DNA of 64,000 nt from Trichobilharzia szidati (Eukaryota; Platyhelminthes; Trematoda; Strigeidida; Schistosomatidae). The notes under the pieces were generated by a model. The model made no database searches and had not been told where the DNA came from. It was given only the letters and a program-made list of their open reading frames with translations. The stretch covers positions 18,088,354-18,152,353 of the forward strand of contig OX235272.1 in NCBI GenBank assembly GCA_944472155.2, read 5' to 3'. Both the position numbers and the translations under genes were made by a program. This document shows, in pieces, positions 1-11,371 of this stretch. Numbering within the stretch: the stretch's first letter is position 1; each line of letters starts with the position of its first letter.

Positions 1-640
1 GAAAATGTATTCAAGACAGGTAATATCTGAGTGGGAACAACTGACTTCAGTCACTTTCTCCTTGCAGACTCTGCAGCCGGTAACGCAGACAGTATTATGG
101 CGGATACACACAGGAATTTAGTTGAACCCCACAAGATGAAATGTCGGGTTATTAATTTTTACTATGATTTCAATATAAGTGAGTGGCATATCAGTAAGCA
201 TCAGCTGTCCACTACTTAATCGTCTCATTCAAATGTATTCTACTCTGTTTAGAGTAATGAAACCTCCGACACAGTTCCACTCACTTCTCCTACTTACAGC
301 CTATTGTGTAATGAGGATATTTATGCAATTATAAATTTAAAGTAACAGGAGAAAAGCTGTCAAATCCAGGGTGAGGAAAGTAAGCCAGGTGTTCATTAAT
401 CTGATATCAGCGTCAAAATCTACATCACTTAACACAGAAAATAAAATCTGAATTATTCACATTAATAATATTCAAGTCAGTGCTTCTACAACAATATGAT
501 GCAGAAACTTAGCTTGCAAGTCACCATAAACATTTCGATCAGCCTGTTGAAGACTGCCGTAAACACCTACCTGCCCACCCTTTGTTTGATACTGAAGATT
601 AGATCACAGGTCAGAAAGCATAAGCAATAAGGGATTGTGA
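1..640. other. No recognisable gene
   Basis: AT-rich DNA without a convincing reading frame; the only open stretch near the start is about 60 codons of biased composition with no motif. I see no known repeat here. Confidence 0.5.
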
Positions 641-654
641 CAAGCAATAATAAT

Positions 655-1112
655 AATGGCCTTATTCTAAATAATACATTTTTATATAATTTCGAATTTT
701 CACCATATAATACAATCTTACATTTGATTTTCCCTTCATGTTACACAGTATGGGGGAAATAATTAACAGGGCATTTGAATTGGTAATAATGTCAATACAT
801 AATATGAATGTAGAAATTAAATTAAATAGGAACAGTAGCAAAAATATATTCATTAAAGAAGGAATCGGAAAGGCTGTATACTTAGTGTTTCGCAGTAAGC
901 TGATAATCTTCCGCCTTACACTTTCTTCATCACATAAAATATGTGCCGAATAAGGTATTTTAGTCGTCCCAGCATAAGATCTTTTATGACTGCTAGTGGT
1001 CCTACCTGGTGAAATGCAAGCAGAGAATTGTGCATGAAGAGGATGCTAATTTTTTGGGCACTTTCTTGTATGAGTTCAAGTGTCTGTCCACAACAGTATT
1101 AACGAATTGGTT
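655..1112 (-). mobile_element. CR1-X LINE, 3'-terminal fragment, reverse strand
   Basis: Read on the minus strand, the stretch translates in pieces to the C-terminal tail of the CR1-X reverse-transcriptase protein: a VVDRHL-like motif, then a PGRTT segment, then a KIPYSAHILCDEES segment matching KNSTIPYLARTLCDESS of the neighbouring plus-strand copy. The low-coordinate end is an (AATAAT) run, the reverse complement of the family's (TTA)n tail. The fragment is 5'-truncated and frameshifted. It sits almost head-to-head with the plus-strand copy that begins just downstream. Assignment to a CR1/Jockey-group LINE is by motif reading; exact ends are uncertain by tens of bases. Confidence 0.6.
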
Positions 1113-1129
1113 AAATGACACACTGCTGA

Positions 1130-3263
1130 CAGCTTTTAGTGCCCATAGTGACAGGTGATTTTAATTCATGTGACTGCAGTTTTCTTACATTTCTAGGTCA
1201 TGAAAATGTCGTTAACTTTCCCAATCGATTGGATACTTCGCTTGATCTTGCTTTTATAAATGACTGAGGAATATATGAAGCTCGTAAAAGAGCCCCACTC
1301 TTTGACTCCGATCATTGTATTGTACGGGATTCGCCCAAAATTAATGGAAAATTACACAAGAGAAATTTTTCACACCTTTCGAAGAAAACTGTACATGGAT
1401 GTTACTCTCAGGAGAATGTTCAGAACCTCAGAAGCCTGCTCAAAGATACAAGGTGGGACCTGTTTAAAGAAGACTCTCTTGATGACACAATCTCTAATAT
1501 TACAAGTTATCTCAAATTTTGTCTTGACACCTGTTGTCCCAGAGAAACGCTCTTCATCAGATTTGACCGTTTCTCCTCCCCCCCTACTTAAAAAGCTTCG
1601 CAGACAAAAAGAAAAGTTATATAAAATGAAGGATAATACTGGTTTGAAAAGAATTTACATCCTAATAAAGTCTGAAATGCACAGGTTGAATTCAATTTAC
1701 AACCAAAAGTTCATATCCTGTAAAAATGCGTCTAACATATGGAAACTTTCTAAAGAAATTACTGGTGGTAAGCAGATGAACAGTATTCCTTATTCCCTTG
1801 ATGTTTGCACACTAAACAAGTCCTTCATACATTCTCCCACAAATGCCAAACTTTCTACTGTTACAAGTGTTAATGAAACCTGCTTCCTTGGTTTTAATAC
1901 AAATGATGTTCTAAAATGTCTCCAGTCTCTGAATCCTTCTTGTAGCCTGGGACCAGATGGTTTGCCTAGTGTTATTCTTAAAAAGTGTGCAGATATCCTG
2001 TGCTATCCTCTCATGGACATATTTAACGAATCTTTTTCCAGTAATGTCGTGCCAGCCATTTGGAAGGACATTAAAATTGTACCTATTCCTAAGTCGTCTA
2101 CTGGAACATGTTCTAAATTTAGACCCATTGCTATTACTTCCCCTTTTCTAAAAGCTATGGAAAAGTTGCTCTTAATTAACCTTCAACCTTCACCTAAAGC
2201 CTTTAACGATCCCAAACAATTCTCCCACAAACACAGTAGAAGTACTTTAGATGCAGTTACAGTCCTGTATCATAACATTGTCTCCAGCTTAGACAAGGGG
2301 GCTAAATTTGTTCGCTGCACCTTCCTTGATAACACATCTGCTTTCGACTAAGTACCTACGGACATTTTGTTAAACAAGCTTACTGAGACTCAAACTGACT
2401 GTTGGGTTGTCTCAGAAAGAAAGCAGTACACTGTATGTCAAGGGAAGTCGTCCATTTCATTGCTTACTTCGGCTGGTGTCCCTTAAGGCACTGTCCTTTC
2501 TTCTTTTCTATTTTCTTTCTTCTTGCACGACTTATCTCACTCTGATGAAATGAACTTTGTTAAGTATGCCGATGATCTAACTATTTCAATGTCTGTTAAT
2601 CCTTCCAAATGTCAGACTGTTCATTTCAGTTTCCGATGTAAACGAAAGTTAAATGAAGCCGTTGGTTCCTATGGCCCTTGCAAAATTGATTATACTGATA
2701 TAGAAATCAAGTCTGAAGTTAAGTATCTTGGATTAATTCTCTCTTCTGACCTATGCTGGTCCTCCCATGTCTTAGCGATTTCTAAAAGAATATTTCGTCT
2801 GACTTTTTACATTAAGAAGTTGAGGCACTCAGGCATAATTCAACCCCTCCTCTTACAGTTTGTCAACTCGTATATCTTACCTATTCTTCTTTACTATTCA
2901 CCCTTGCTTATTCTTCCCTGGATTGCTTAAAAAAGACTGTCATACTTCGCAGAACTCTGAAGACTGACTGTCAGTAGGGCGAGTGGTATCCCATTTGGCC
3001 ATATCGTTTACATTGTCACTGATAGGCACTTGATGTCATGCAACAAATTTGGTAAATGAATTTTGTCAGACTGTGAGCATCCACTGTACCCGCAGGTCCA
3101 GCCTTGTGTCTCCACCCCTGGTAAAACAAGAAGTCTTTTCAGAAGACTTTATGCACGTACGTCTAAGTATAAAAATTCCACTATACCATATTTAGCACGT
3201 ACTTTATGTGATGAAAGTAGTGCCAGGCATGAACTAACAAACCTTCTTAGCACCACTGAATAA
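1130..3263 (+). pseudogene. CR1-X endonuclease/reverse transcriptase pseudogene
   Basis: Remnant of the ORF that nicks target DNA and copies the element RNA. The longest open segment (1260-2351, 363 codons) carries the RT entry motif SLGPDGLPSVILKKC, then PAIWKDIKIVPIPKS, then KFRPIAITSPFLK. A stop follows at FLDNTSAFD (motif A, where FLDxSSAFD would be expected). The frame resumes around 2523 with FVKYADDLT, the catalytic motif C with both aspartates present. It continues through KYLGLILSSDLCWSSH to 2930 and again from 3063 to 3263 (LYARTSKYKNSTIPYLART). The endonuclease N-terminus is missing. The minus-strand copy at 58.1-59.0 kb is the best comparator. Confidence 0.75.
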
Positions 3264-3494
3264 ACCATTTCCTCCATCTTTACAGCATCAAACTTTATTG
3301 TTATTGTATTTCTTATATTTATAATCCTCTCAATTTTTTGTTTTTGTTTATTTTTTTCATAAGTGTGGGCATAATTTAAGCTGTATTATAACTGTTAATT
3401 TCGCATTTCCCCTCACTATACTATATCAACAGAACATTAGATCCAATGATCTATAACATGCTAAAGTTTCCAAACTGAATCGACAATACCGTCT

Positions 3495-3548
3495 GAAACA
3501 AACTCACTGTTATTATTATTATCATTATCATTATTATTATTATCATTA
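3495..3548 (+). repeat. Imperfect (TTA/TCA)n microsatellite
   Basis: Run of TTATTATTATTATCATTATC units inside the 3' region of the CR1-X copy. A second short (TTA)n run closes the element near 3718-3745. Confidence 0.8.
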
Positions 3549-3745
3549 CATTTAATAATCTCAATTCATGCTTCGAATATTTTTGACTTTATATCGTAAA
3601 TGTGGACAAATACCTCCGGTTAATTTAGTTTTAATTTTTAATTCTAATTATATTTTGAGTAAATCAGATGCGATATTGTGACAAATGCTGAGAATTCCAT
3701 TCTGTATTAAAAAGTACATTATTATTATTATTACTATTATTATTA

Positions 3746-4222
3746 TAACAGTCTTTCCTAAGTAGCCCAAAAAAGATTAGGTAGTACAATAAAAAGGAAA
3801 AGGTAGAGTACAAGAATTAAAATTGCAAGAGCAGCCACTTACCGATACCAGATTCTCCTAACTTCCTTACGCAGAATGTTAGATCAAATATGCAAAACGA
3901 AGTAAAGACAGATTGCACATCAGCTGGGAAAACTTAAACAAAATCACAAGCCAGGCATCCGAATGTAACATAGAGGATATCATGCGAAGTGGAAGTGAAA
4001 GTCCGTCAGCATTCATGCTACTGCGGATTTATGCTCCACTCGAAACAAAAGGAATGAATAATTATATTAATCAGCATAAAAGCACTGAATATAGTTGTTC
4101 CCTCAACAATATAATCATTACTGTCAAAAAAAGTCTTCCTACATCATGTTAATTTCTAAAAAGATATTCTGTCTAATCTTCTATGTAAGGAAGTTAAGAT
4201 AATCTATTAACATACATTCACT
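3746..4222. other. Intergenic stretch with small CR1-X scraps
   Basis: No gene. A minus-strand scrap near 3840-3890 and a plus-strand scrap near 4145-4200 both translate to an ISKKIFCLIFYVRKLR-like peptide, the post-RT segment of CR1-X. The 79-codon frame at 3913-4152 between them has no recognisable motif. Confidence 0.45.
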
Positions 4223-4223
4223 G

Positions 4224-4301
4224 GTGCGTCGGTGGTATAGTGGTAGAAGGCTTGCTAATTACGCATGTGGTAAGGGGTTCGATCCCCGGCCACAGACGCA
4301 C
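4224..4301 (+). other. tRNA-derived pol III promoter (SINE-1 head)
   Basis: The ends GTGCGTC and GACGCAC pair as a perfect 7-bp acceptor-like stem. An A-box-like TGGTATAGTGG and a B-box GGTTCGATCCC sit at tRNA spacing. The middle does not fold into a normal anticodon arm and the same head recurs with SINE bodies elsewhere, so this is a SINE promoter and not a working tRNA gene. Confidence 0.75.
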
Positions 4302-4372
4302 TCCTTTACTGCAAACCAAAAGATCCAACAGAAAAAGGGGATAAAATTAATACCATTTACAAAATTAATTGT

Positions 4373-4642
4373 ATGAACTGCAACAAGCATTACATCGGCC
4401 AAAGTGGGTGTCCGTTTCGAATCAGAATCCAAGAACACAAATCAGCCGTGAAAAGACACGATATGCATTCTTTAGTATCAATGCATATAGATAATTATGG
4501 ACATCAATTTGATTGGGATAATGTCAAAATCTTAGACAGAGGAAACACCAAAAGTGCAGTCAGGGAATTCCCAGAAGCCTGGTACTCAAACGAAAATGCA
4601 ATTAACAAACACGTTAATATAGACGAAATGTGTACCAACTAA
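4373..4642 (+). pseudogene. PLE GIY-YIG endonuclease domain, truncated
   Basis: Open for about 89 codons and in frame upstream of the ATG. CMNCNKHYIGQSG is the GIY-YIG signature (here the short form with HYIG), followed by an FRIRIQEHKSAV segment with the conserved Arg and Glu/His context. In PLEs this nuclease nicks target DNA for priming and is fused C-terminal to the RT; here the RT is absent. It ends at a natural-looking stop about 145 bp before the hammerhead-like motif. Confidence 0.75.
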
Positions 4643-4782
4643 TAAAAAGTAAATCAGGTGACCAGAAATTTTAAAATCCAAGTCAATAGAAAATGGTCAA
4701 TACATATGTAAAGATAGTTACCAGGAGATGCAATTATATCATTCATGAAGAAATTTAAATCATTTCACTTTTTGCTAAATAT

Positions 4783-4824
4783 GGCGCTGAAGATGTTGTC
4801 CAGCAGGGGGACGACGAAAGCTTC
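4783..4824 (+). ncRNA. Hammerhead-ribozyme-like motif at a PLE 3' end
   Basis: CTGAAGA (4787-4793, fits CUGANGA) is followed by TGTTGTCC pairing with GGGACGAC (stem II with one G-U), then GAAA (4816-4819). GCTT after it could form the very short stem III seen in minimal hammerheads; stem I pairing is poor in this copy. Hammerheads in PLEs are known; self-cleavage here is untested. Confidence 0.5.
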
Positions 4825-5079
4825 ACAACTAAATCAACCAGCTCAGAGAACACTATTAATTGCAAACTCCTTTACCTCGCTATGCTAGTAATACAACTGG
4901 TAAAGAGGTAAGGTCGGGCATGAGGCTAGCAACCCCATCCCGTAAAAGTAAGCACCACTGCTACCGAAACTTCAAGCCTCTATCTTGAAGCCCTATTTTC
5001 CGCTGGGAACGTAAAAGAATAAAAAAAATACATTCTCTACTTTTATAGCTTCTTTTAATTCATGTGCTCCACCTATTTT

Positions 5080-5400
5080 TCCTTACTGTTCCACCTAATT
5101 ATTCTCAGGCTATTTAAGAAAGTCTCTATTACATTGTGAAGGGGATTAAAAAGGCGAATGGTATGTCGTTAATACTGCTGTGTACAGACATTTGGACTCA
5201 CGCAAGAAATTGGAGAATATCATCTTGTAGGACGCTGAACTAGAAGCACTTACTAGGGACTTTATGCTCGGAAGACTAAGTATAAAGCTTCTACGATACC
5301 TTATTTGGCAAACACACATTTTATGTGATGAGAAAAATGTTAAGGAATGTAACCTCCTAACTTACTACGAAACAGTCCTTTCTATTCTTTCTGTCACTAC
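5080..5400 (+). mobile_element. CR1-X LINE, small C-terminal fragment
   Basis: Broken frames read RRANGM, then a TRSTY-GLYARKTKYKASTIPYLA segment, matching LYARTSKYKNSTIPYLART of the copy at 3.1-3.3 kb. No RT core and no clear tail. A diverged relic. Confidence 0.55.
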
Positions 5401-5860
5401 CATGTTGTTGTCAGTATTTCTATTAATTTTCAACTTTAATATTTTAGACGCTGACGGTATTGACGTTCACGGATAGTACGAAGTATACTAACGCGAAATC
5501 TCATACCCACAACTTCTATAGTATTCTTTCCGCGTAGACCAAAGACAAAGCAAAACACCAGAATTGATCGTCCAAATTACGAGTTATATTTCGTGACCAA
5601 ATTGGAGTGCGAGATGATTGCTTAACTAGCTAGGGATCGTGCACGAACGAACGAACGTGACACGATGGAGTAAAAATGGCGTGGATGCTTGACCGGAAGC
5701 CTTCAGCTAAACAAGTTGAGTTAAACAATGAGGGTCAGCATCCAATGTTCAGTGATGAATGCTATGGCCAATAATTCAGGAGAATTACCTACCGCTACAA
5801 TATTCTTACTGACATTATTATCAATGTAAATACCTTGTTAACGCTCTGCTTCAAATCACC
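5401..5860. other. No recognisable feature
   Basis: AT-rich DNA with short ACGA repeats near 5645. No coding or repeat signature I can name. Confidence 0.4.
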
Positions 5861-5879
5861 GAAAATACCCATTGAATCA

Positions 5880-6015
5880 TGAAGAAAATAAAAGACAGAT
5901 TCAGCGAAGAAAATTTTCTTAATCGACGAAATCATCTTCAGAGGCTGCACAATCGTATTTATACTTACATAAATATATAGTGGTCTATTATTAAGTAATA
6001 GGGGATAACATAATT
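5880..6015 (-). repeat. Inverted copy of PLE terminus (partner at 6690-6810)
   Basis: Shares GACAGATTCAGCGAAGAAAA, CATCTTCAGAGGCTG and TAATAGACCA-type segments, as reverse complement, with the downstream terminus. It carries a minus-strand hammerhead-like core (CTGAAGA complement at 5935-5941). Confidence 0.7.
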
Positions 6016-6062
6016 GATAGAATTGCTCAGCTGAGCTACGTATCAATTTCTACATCCGACAA

Positions 6063-6449
6063 ATGATCAACGGATGTGTGAAGCATAAACTGCCGCTTTG
6101 GGCCACCTCAGTGTGTGTTTATAAATTCAACTGCTCGTGTGGAGCTAGTTATATTGGCCGCACAAAGCGCACGCTTTCCAAATGCATCTCTGAACATCAT
6201 CCGGTATGGTTAGCAAAGGAACAGTGTAAGACAACTACTACCTCAATTTTCGAGCATTTGGTCAACTCAGGCCACGTAGCTCCACCTGAGTCATCTTTTA
6301 AGATCATCTCCAAAGTGAAGCCGAATGGTACAAAGGGCGTCAGGTTTCGGCTTTTGTGTATGGCGGAGACGCTGACAATTCATCAATACAACCCCGAACT
6401 CTGTATACAGAAAAAGTTTGTCCAGTCTCTTATTCTACCTTGGTCTTAA
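6063..6449 (+). pseudogene. PLE GIY-YIG endonuclease domain, 5'-truncated ORF
   Basis: 128 codons open to a stop. The peptide holds SVCVYKFNCSCGASYIGRT (GIY-YIG core with the two cysteines typical of the PLE nuclease), SEHHPVWL, a SIFEHLVNSGH segment and the C-terminal NPELCIQKKFVQSL signature shared by the window's PLE copies. The RT and linker are missing. Intact within this fragment but too short to act alone. Confidence 0.8.
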
Positions 6450-6750
6450 TCTTCTCACTAATCGTTCTTTTCTTTTTTGTAATTTTTAATCTTACTTTTA
6501 GTTTGTTTTTGCTTTAATAATTTCCACACCGTCTTCACAACTGTTAAATTGACACTCAAATACCACCTTTATTCTCACTCAATAGCAATTTTAACCTTAT
6601 CAAATTTCTATCTTTGTTCCGTTGAGTACCACGTAATTTACAACTTTTAATTTTCACTTCTAAAGCCTTTTCTGAGTAATTATATCAATTATGTCACCCC
6701 CTAGTACTCAATAATAGACCAGTATATATTTTTGTAAGTATAAATACGAC

Positions 6751-6808
6751 TGTACAGCCTCTGAAGATGATTTCGTCGATAAAGAAAATTTTCTTCGCTG
6801 AATCTGTC
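6751..6808 (+). ncRNA. Hammerhead-like motif, PLE 3' terminus
   Basis: CTGAAGA at 6761-6767, a short GATTTCGTC hairpin candidate, then AAGAAAATTTTCTT that can fold as stem III, ending in CTTC|GCTG. GCTG can pair with CAGC just 5' of the core. The GAAA box reads GATA, so this copy may be inactive. Confidence 0.4.
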
Positions 6809-6984
6809 TTTTATTACCTTTTTAACATTGCTTCATTCCCTCTGTACTACGTGAATGTGTAGCAAAAATTAGATGCAGTACTACATATACTATGTGGTGA
6901 AAATTCCGCATATTGTATCAAACATAATGTTAACAATAAAGCCGTTATTACTATTATTATTAATTATTACTACTAATAATATTT

Positions 6985-7555
6985 TACGAGTCGATCACGG
7001 ACTGATATCAGTTAGAGAACCATTGAAAACCAGGGAGCACTGGACAGCTGCTGTTTCATCCAAGTTTGGGAATCAATCCGTGATCAACTCGTAAAAACAT
7101 AACAAACCCTTACAAACCAAACTATAGAAAATTAATCTGATGCTCGCTAGTGACTTGCTACAGGATGGAGTTTCCTGGAGTTCTAGTGAGAAGTCGTGAC
7201 CAGTGAGGTCCAATTAGAAGTCACGTGTGTGGATGGATGTCCCACCAACGACAATAGTTGTGGTCGCGCTAAAATCACGAATTGGTGGAAGTTAGAATTC
7301 ATGAGCCATTGAATCGGGTCGGATCCCAGTGGCTGAATGGTATACGAGCCAGCTTGCCTTGTAACCGGAAGGCCCTGGGTTCGAATCCCAGTGGGTGCGT
7401 ACTGCCGATGATTCCCAAACTAGGATGAAACAGCAGCTGTCCAGTACTCTAGTGCTGGTTTTCAATGGTTCTCTAACTGATATCAGTCCGTGATCAACTC
7501 GTAAAACATAACTAATCCTTACAAACCAAACTATAGAAAACTAATAATATTAAAA
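6985..7555 (+). mobile_element. SINE-2 (hammerhead-bearing, tRNA-like) with fold-back 5' arm
   Basis: The plus-oriented unit has an A-box-like TGGCTGAATGGTATACG and B-box GGTTCGAATCC near 7330-7390, followed by a degenerate hammerhead core (CCGATGA ... GATGAAAC) at 7405-7440 and a tail ending GATATCAGTCCGTGATCAAC. In front lies about 95 bp of that same tail in reverse complement (6989-7080), giving a fold-back. About 45 bp of sequence (CCTTACAAACCAAACTATAG) occurs on both sides of the unit as a direct repeat. Confidence 0.7.
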
Positions 7556-9339
7556 AATGGATAATATACATTCAATTGAAAATAAGGATGGATTAATCAA
7601 GCCTGTGAACTCACCTTGATCATGCAGTACTTATGATGTTTAGACTAACCTGATGTAGAGAGCAACTCCATGACATTGTGATACTTCAGTAATACTGAAG
7701 TTGAATTGAGTAGGCCATAAAAGTGCTCTCCTCATCAGTAAGAATAACAATAATAATAGTGATAATAGTAATAGTAGTCGTAGTAGTAATAGTGACGATA
7801 ATAGTAATGATAATAATAAAAGGCTTCAAATAAAGTCTTTATCTTCTGTCTTCTCAGGTTAGTCTCATCTCATCCCATCATTGTATATTATGAATATTCT
7901 CAAGTTTGAAAGGAATATATATATCAGTTTTATACTATATTCATCATATTATTCTGTCAGTTGAAATGAATAGTTAAGCTGTGACACCACGCAGTTTACA
8001 CGAGTATTCCAGAATAAATCTACCACACATGAACATATATTTATATATAATATAATAAATTTAAGCGTATATATATGCAAATACGAATGCTACCCCTTGG
8101 TTTAGCAAATATTCACTCACTCAATGCCATCCATGCCACGACACACACCCACACATACACAAGTAGATGCACAAAAACATGAAATTCAGACCAGTTTCAT
8201 AATGTGTCGAAAATATATATATATATTCGGTCATTGGCACAAAATGATATACGATAATATACGATATCAAAGGTTTATTTCAATCAATTACAGTGTTTCT
8301 CTACAACACGAATATTTGCATGTGATTTTCTGTATTTCTCATGTGAGTCTGTATATTTATGTGTGTGTGAGTTTCGGTGTGGATGTGCATGTGCGTAGGC
8401 ATCTCTATTGTGTGCTTTGTGAACTGAACCAATTTTCAATTAGGTTAGTACATGTTATCCATAATGCATATAAAGCACAAAGACAAATTCGGCCATTGTA
8501 CATTGAACAAATTGAATAATTATTTGTTATTATATGTACATAAATATCTCTAATACTTCAAAAATTGAACAATGCAACTGCACACACTCACACACATGCA
8601 CACATGCACATGTACAAATTATTCATTCATCATATTTGTTACACTATTATTATTCTATTTAGCACATAATAATATCAATTTTTATTTTTTGGTTTATATG
8701 TAAATTAGATAGATGCATTGTGCAAAACATTTATGTCAGCGGTGAGTGTATTTCAGTGTGTGAATGTGCACTTGAGTGACTGGGTACACAAACATCTATG
8801 TGTGTGTAGGTACATCGAGGAATGCAGTGTTAATCAGAGTCATTTTCGGTACTCAGAACATGTACATATATAATAGCCATTCATTTCAGGTACACATAGA
8901 GACTGAGAGACAGGGAGGGAAAACAAAACTCAATTCAATGTTCTAAAGTTACTTCAGAACATATGCTTATATAAACCACTTTCAATATGCACATATTATA
9001 AAGAGAGAGAGAGAGAGAAAGCAACTCTCTGAGAAGTGAAACAACACACACGGTAACCTGATTATGTGTGTTTTACACAATGATATTTAGCTAATACACA
9101 CACACAAGCACACACCAGTAGAGAAATATAATGAATGTATACAATTACGCATAACGCTAAGCACAGCTTAAAAACATGAAGAAAAAATGACATGGAATAA
9201 ATTTGCATTTATTCACTTTATATTATCATATAAAATAGAATTACAATGAACAAAAGCGAATAAATTACGTTAGCAACCATATATTAATCAATTTCTACTT
9301 GAAAATATTTAGATGAAGGTTAATTCATTTGTAAATACC
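7556..9339. other. Gene-free AT-rich stretch with simple repeats
   Basis: Contains imperfect (AAT/AGT)n near 7740-7825, (TA)n near 8040, (CA/TG)n tracts near 8350, 8580 and 9095, and (GA)n near 9002. A 131-codon frame at 8124-8519 is low-complexity (His/Tyr/Val/Ile-rich, from TG and TAT tracts) and I do not accept it as a gene. No known mobile element recognised. Confidence 0.55.
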
Positions 9340-9372
<33 letters not shown>

Positions 9373-9405
9373 CAGTCAGTCAGTCAGTCAGTTAGTTAGT
9401 TAGTC

Positions 9406-9456
<51 letters not shown>

Positions 9457-9577
9457 CCGTTAGTTAGTTAGTTAGTTAGTTAGTTAGTAAGTTAGTTAGT
9501 TAGTTAGTTAGTTAGTCAGTTAGTTATTGGTTATTTAGTTAGTTAGTTAGTTAGTTAGTTGGTTAGTTAGTTAGTTG

Positions 9578-9619
<42 letters not shown>

Positions 9620-9626
9620 AAGTTAT

Positions 9627-9668
<42 letters not shown>

Positions 9669-9704
9669 GGTTATTTAGTTAGTCAGTCAGTTAGTTGGTT
9701 TGTC

Positions 9705-9769
<65 letters not shown>

Positions 9770-9792
9770 ATTGGTTATTTAGTTAGTCAGTC

Positions 9793-9831
<39 letters not shown>

Positions 9832-9928
9832 CAGTCAGTCAGTTAGTTAGTTAGTCAGTTAGTTAGTCAGTTAGTTAGTTAGTTAGTTAGTTAGTCAGTC
9901 ATTCAGTCAGTCAGTTAGTTAGTTAGTC

Positions 9929-9960
<32 letters not shown>

Positions 9961-9996
9961 GGTTATTTAGTTAGTCAGTCAGTTAGTTAATTAGTC

Positions 9997-10035
<39 letters not shown>

Positions 10036-10116
10036 CAGTCAGTTAGTTAGTCAGTCAGTTAGTTAGTTAGTTAGTTAGTTGGTTATTTAGTTTGTCAGTC
10101 AGTTAGTTAGTTAGTC

Positions 10117-10147
<31 letters not shown>

Positions 10148-10165
10148 CAGTTAGTTAGTTAGTTG

Positions 10166-10212
<47 letters not shown>

Positions 10213-10293
10213 GGTTATTTAGTTAGTTAGTTAGTTAGTCAGTTAGTTAGTTGGTTATTTAGTTAGTTACTTAGTTAGTTAGTTAGTTAGTTG

Positions 10294-10371
<78 letters not shown>

Positions 10372-10380
10372 CAGTCAGTC

Positions 10381-10411
<31 letters not shown>

Positions 10412-10452
10412 AAGTTATTTAGTTAGTTAGTTAGTTAGTAAGTTAGTTGGTC

Positions 10453-10483
<31 letters not shown>

Positions 10484-10537
10484 CAGTTAGTTAGCTAGTT
10501 AGTTAGTTAGTAAGTTAGTTAGTTAGTTAGTTAGTTG

Positions 10538-10604
<67 letters not shown>

Positions 10605-10737
10605 GGTTATTTAGTTAGTTAGTTAGTTAGTCAGTTAGTTAGTTGGTTATTTAGTTAGTTAGTTAGTTAGTTAGTTAGTTGGTTGGTTAGTTAGTTAGTT
10701 AGTAAGTTATTTAGTTAGTTAGTTAGTTAGTTAGTTG

Positions 10738-10771
<34 letters not shown>

Positions 10772-10884
10772 CAGTTAGTTAGTTAGTTAGTTAGTTAGTT
10801 GGTTAGTTAGTTAGTTAGTTAGTCAGTCAGTTAGTTAGTTAGTTAGTTGGTTATTTAGTTAGTCAGTCAGTTAGTTAGTTAGTC

Positions 10885-10919
<35 letters not shown>

Positions 10920-10924
10920 CAGTC

Positions 10925-10963
<39 letters not shown>

Positions 10964-10984
10964 CAGTCAGTTAGTTAGTTAGTC

Positions 10985-11016
<32 letters not shown>

Positions 11017-11052
11017 GGTTATTTAGTTAGTCAGTCAGTTAGTTAGTTAGTC

Positions 11053-11100
<48 letters not shown>

Positions 11101-11152
11101 GGTTATTTAGTTAGTCAGTCAGTCAGTCAAACAGTCAGTTAGTTAGTTAGTC

Positions 11153-11184
<32 letters not shown>

Positions 11185-11220
11185 GGTTATTTAGTTAGTC
11201 AGTCAGTTAGTTAGTTAGTC

Positions 11221-11280
<60 letters not shown>

Positions 11281-11339
11281 GGTTATTTAGTTAGTCAGTC
11301 AGTTAGTTAGTTAGTCAATTAGTTAGTTAGTTAGTTAGG

Positions 11340-11371
<32 letters not shown>

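Larger units (their letters stand above)
1118..3745 (+). mobile_element. CR1-X LINE, 5'-truncated copy with endonuclease C-terminus, RT and 3' tail
   Basis: A non-LTR retrotransposon body. It opens inside the AP-endonuclease (a GDFN-like motif near 1150 and LDLAFIN near 1240), runs through an RT, and ends in a non-coding 3' region closing with AATGCTGAGAATTCCATTC and a (TTA)n run. The same 3' sequence recurs at 33.1, 53.8 and 57.7 kb, which defines the family. The reading frame breaks several times, so this is a dead copy. CR1/Jockey group is inferred from the EN-RT order and the simple-repeat tail. Confidence 0.75.
4310..4865 (+). mobile_element. Penelope-like element, 3' fragment inserted in SINE-1
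   Basis: A 5'-truncated PLE beginning inside the GIY-YIG region and including the 3' end with a hammerhead-like motif. Its limits are set by the flanking 10-bp duplication. It belongs to the same PLE subfamily as the copy at 56.28 kb: both have the HGHQFDWDNV peptide and the CGCTGAAGATG 3' motif. Confidence 0.8.
4223..5022 (+). mobile_element. SINE-1, tRNA-headed, split by a PLE insertion
   Basis: The tRNA-like head (to 4309) and the SINE body (from 4866) are separated by a PLE fragment. The 10-mer ACTCCTTTAC occurs at both edges (4300-4309 and 4866-4875), as expected of a target-site duplication, and removing one copy plus the insert restores a SINE like the uninterrupted one at 31.56 kb. 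The body contains GGCTAGCAACCCCATCCC and ends with CTTGAAGCCCTATTTTCC, resembling the RTE-B 3' end. Transcription from the internal pol III promoter and mobilisation by RTE enzymes are inferred. Confidence 0.8.
5862..6830 (+). mobile_element. Penelope-like element 3' part flanked by inverted terminal segments
   Basis: A GIY-YIG coding fragment and its 3' UTR (plus strand) end with the PLE terminal motif near 6690-6810. A reverse-complement copy of that terminal segment, about 130 bp and only slightly diverged, lies on the other side at about 5880-6015. The element therefore begins and ends with the same terminus in opposite orientation. PLEs are known for pseudo-LTRs in direct or inverted arrangement. 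Confidence 0.65.

Noticed and set aside
31..219. 62-codon ORF at the window start
   Set aside because: Short, no motif, no nearby promoter or partner exon that I can support.
4224..4301. Functional tRNA gene
   Set aside because: Acceptor-like pairing and A/B boxes are present, but the anticodon arm does not fold and the head recurs fused to SINE bodies at 31.56 and 52.8 kb.
8124..8519. 131-codon open frame
   Set aside because: Composition follows TG/TA simple repeats (runs of Tyr, Ile, Val, His); no domain, no supporting context.
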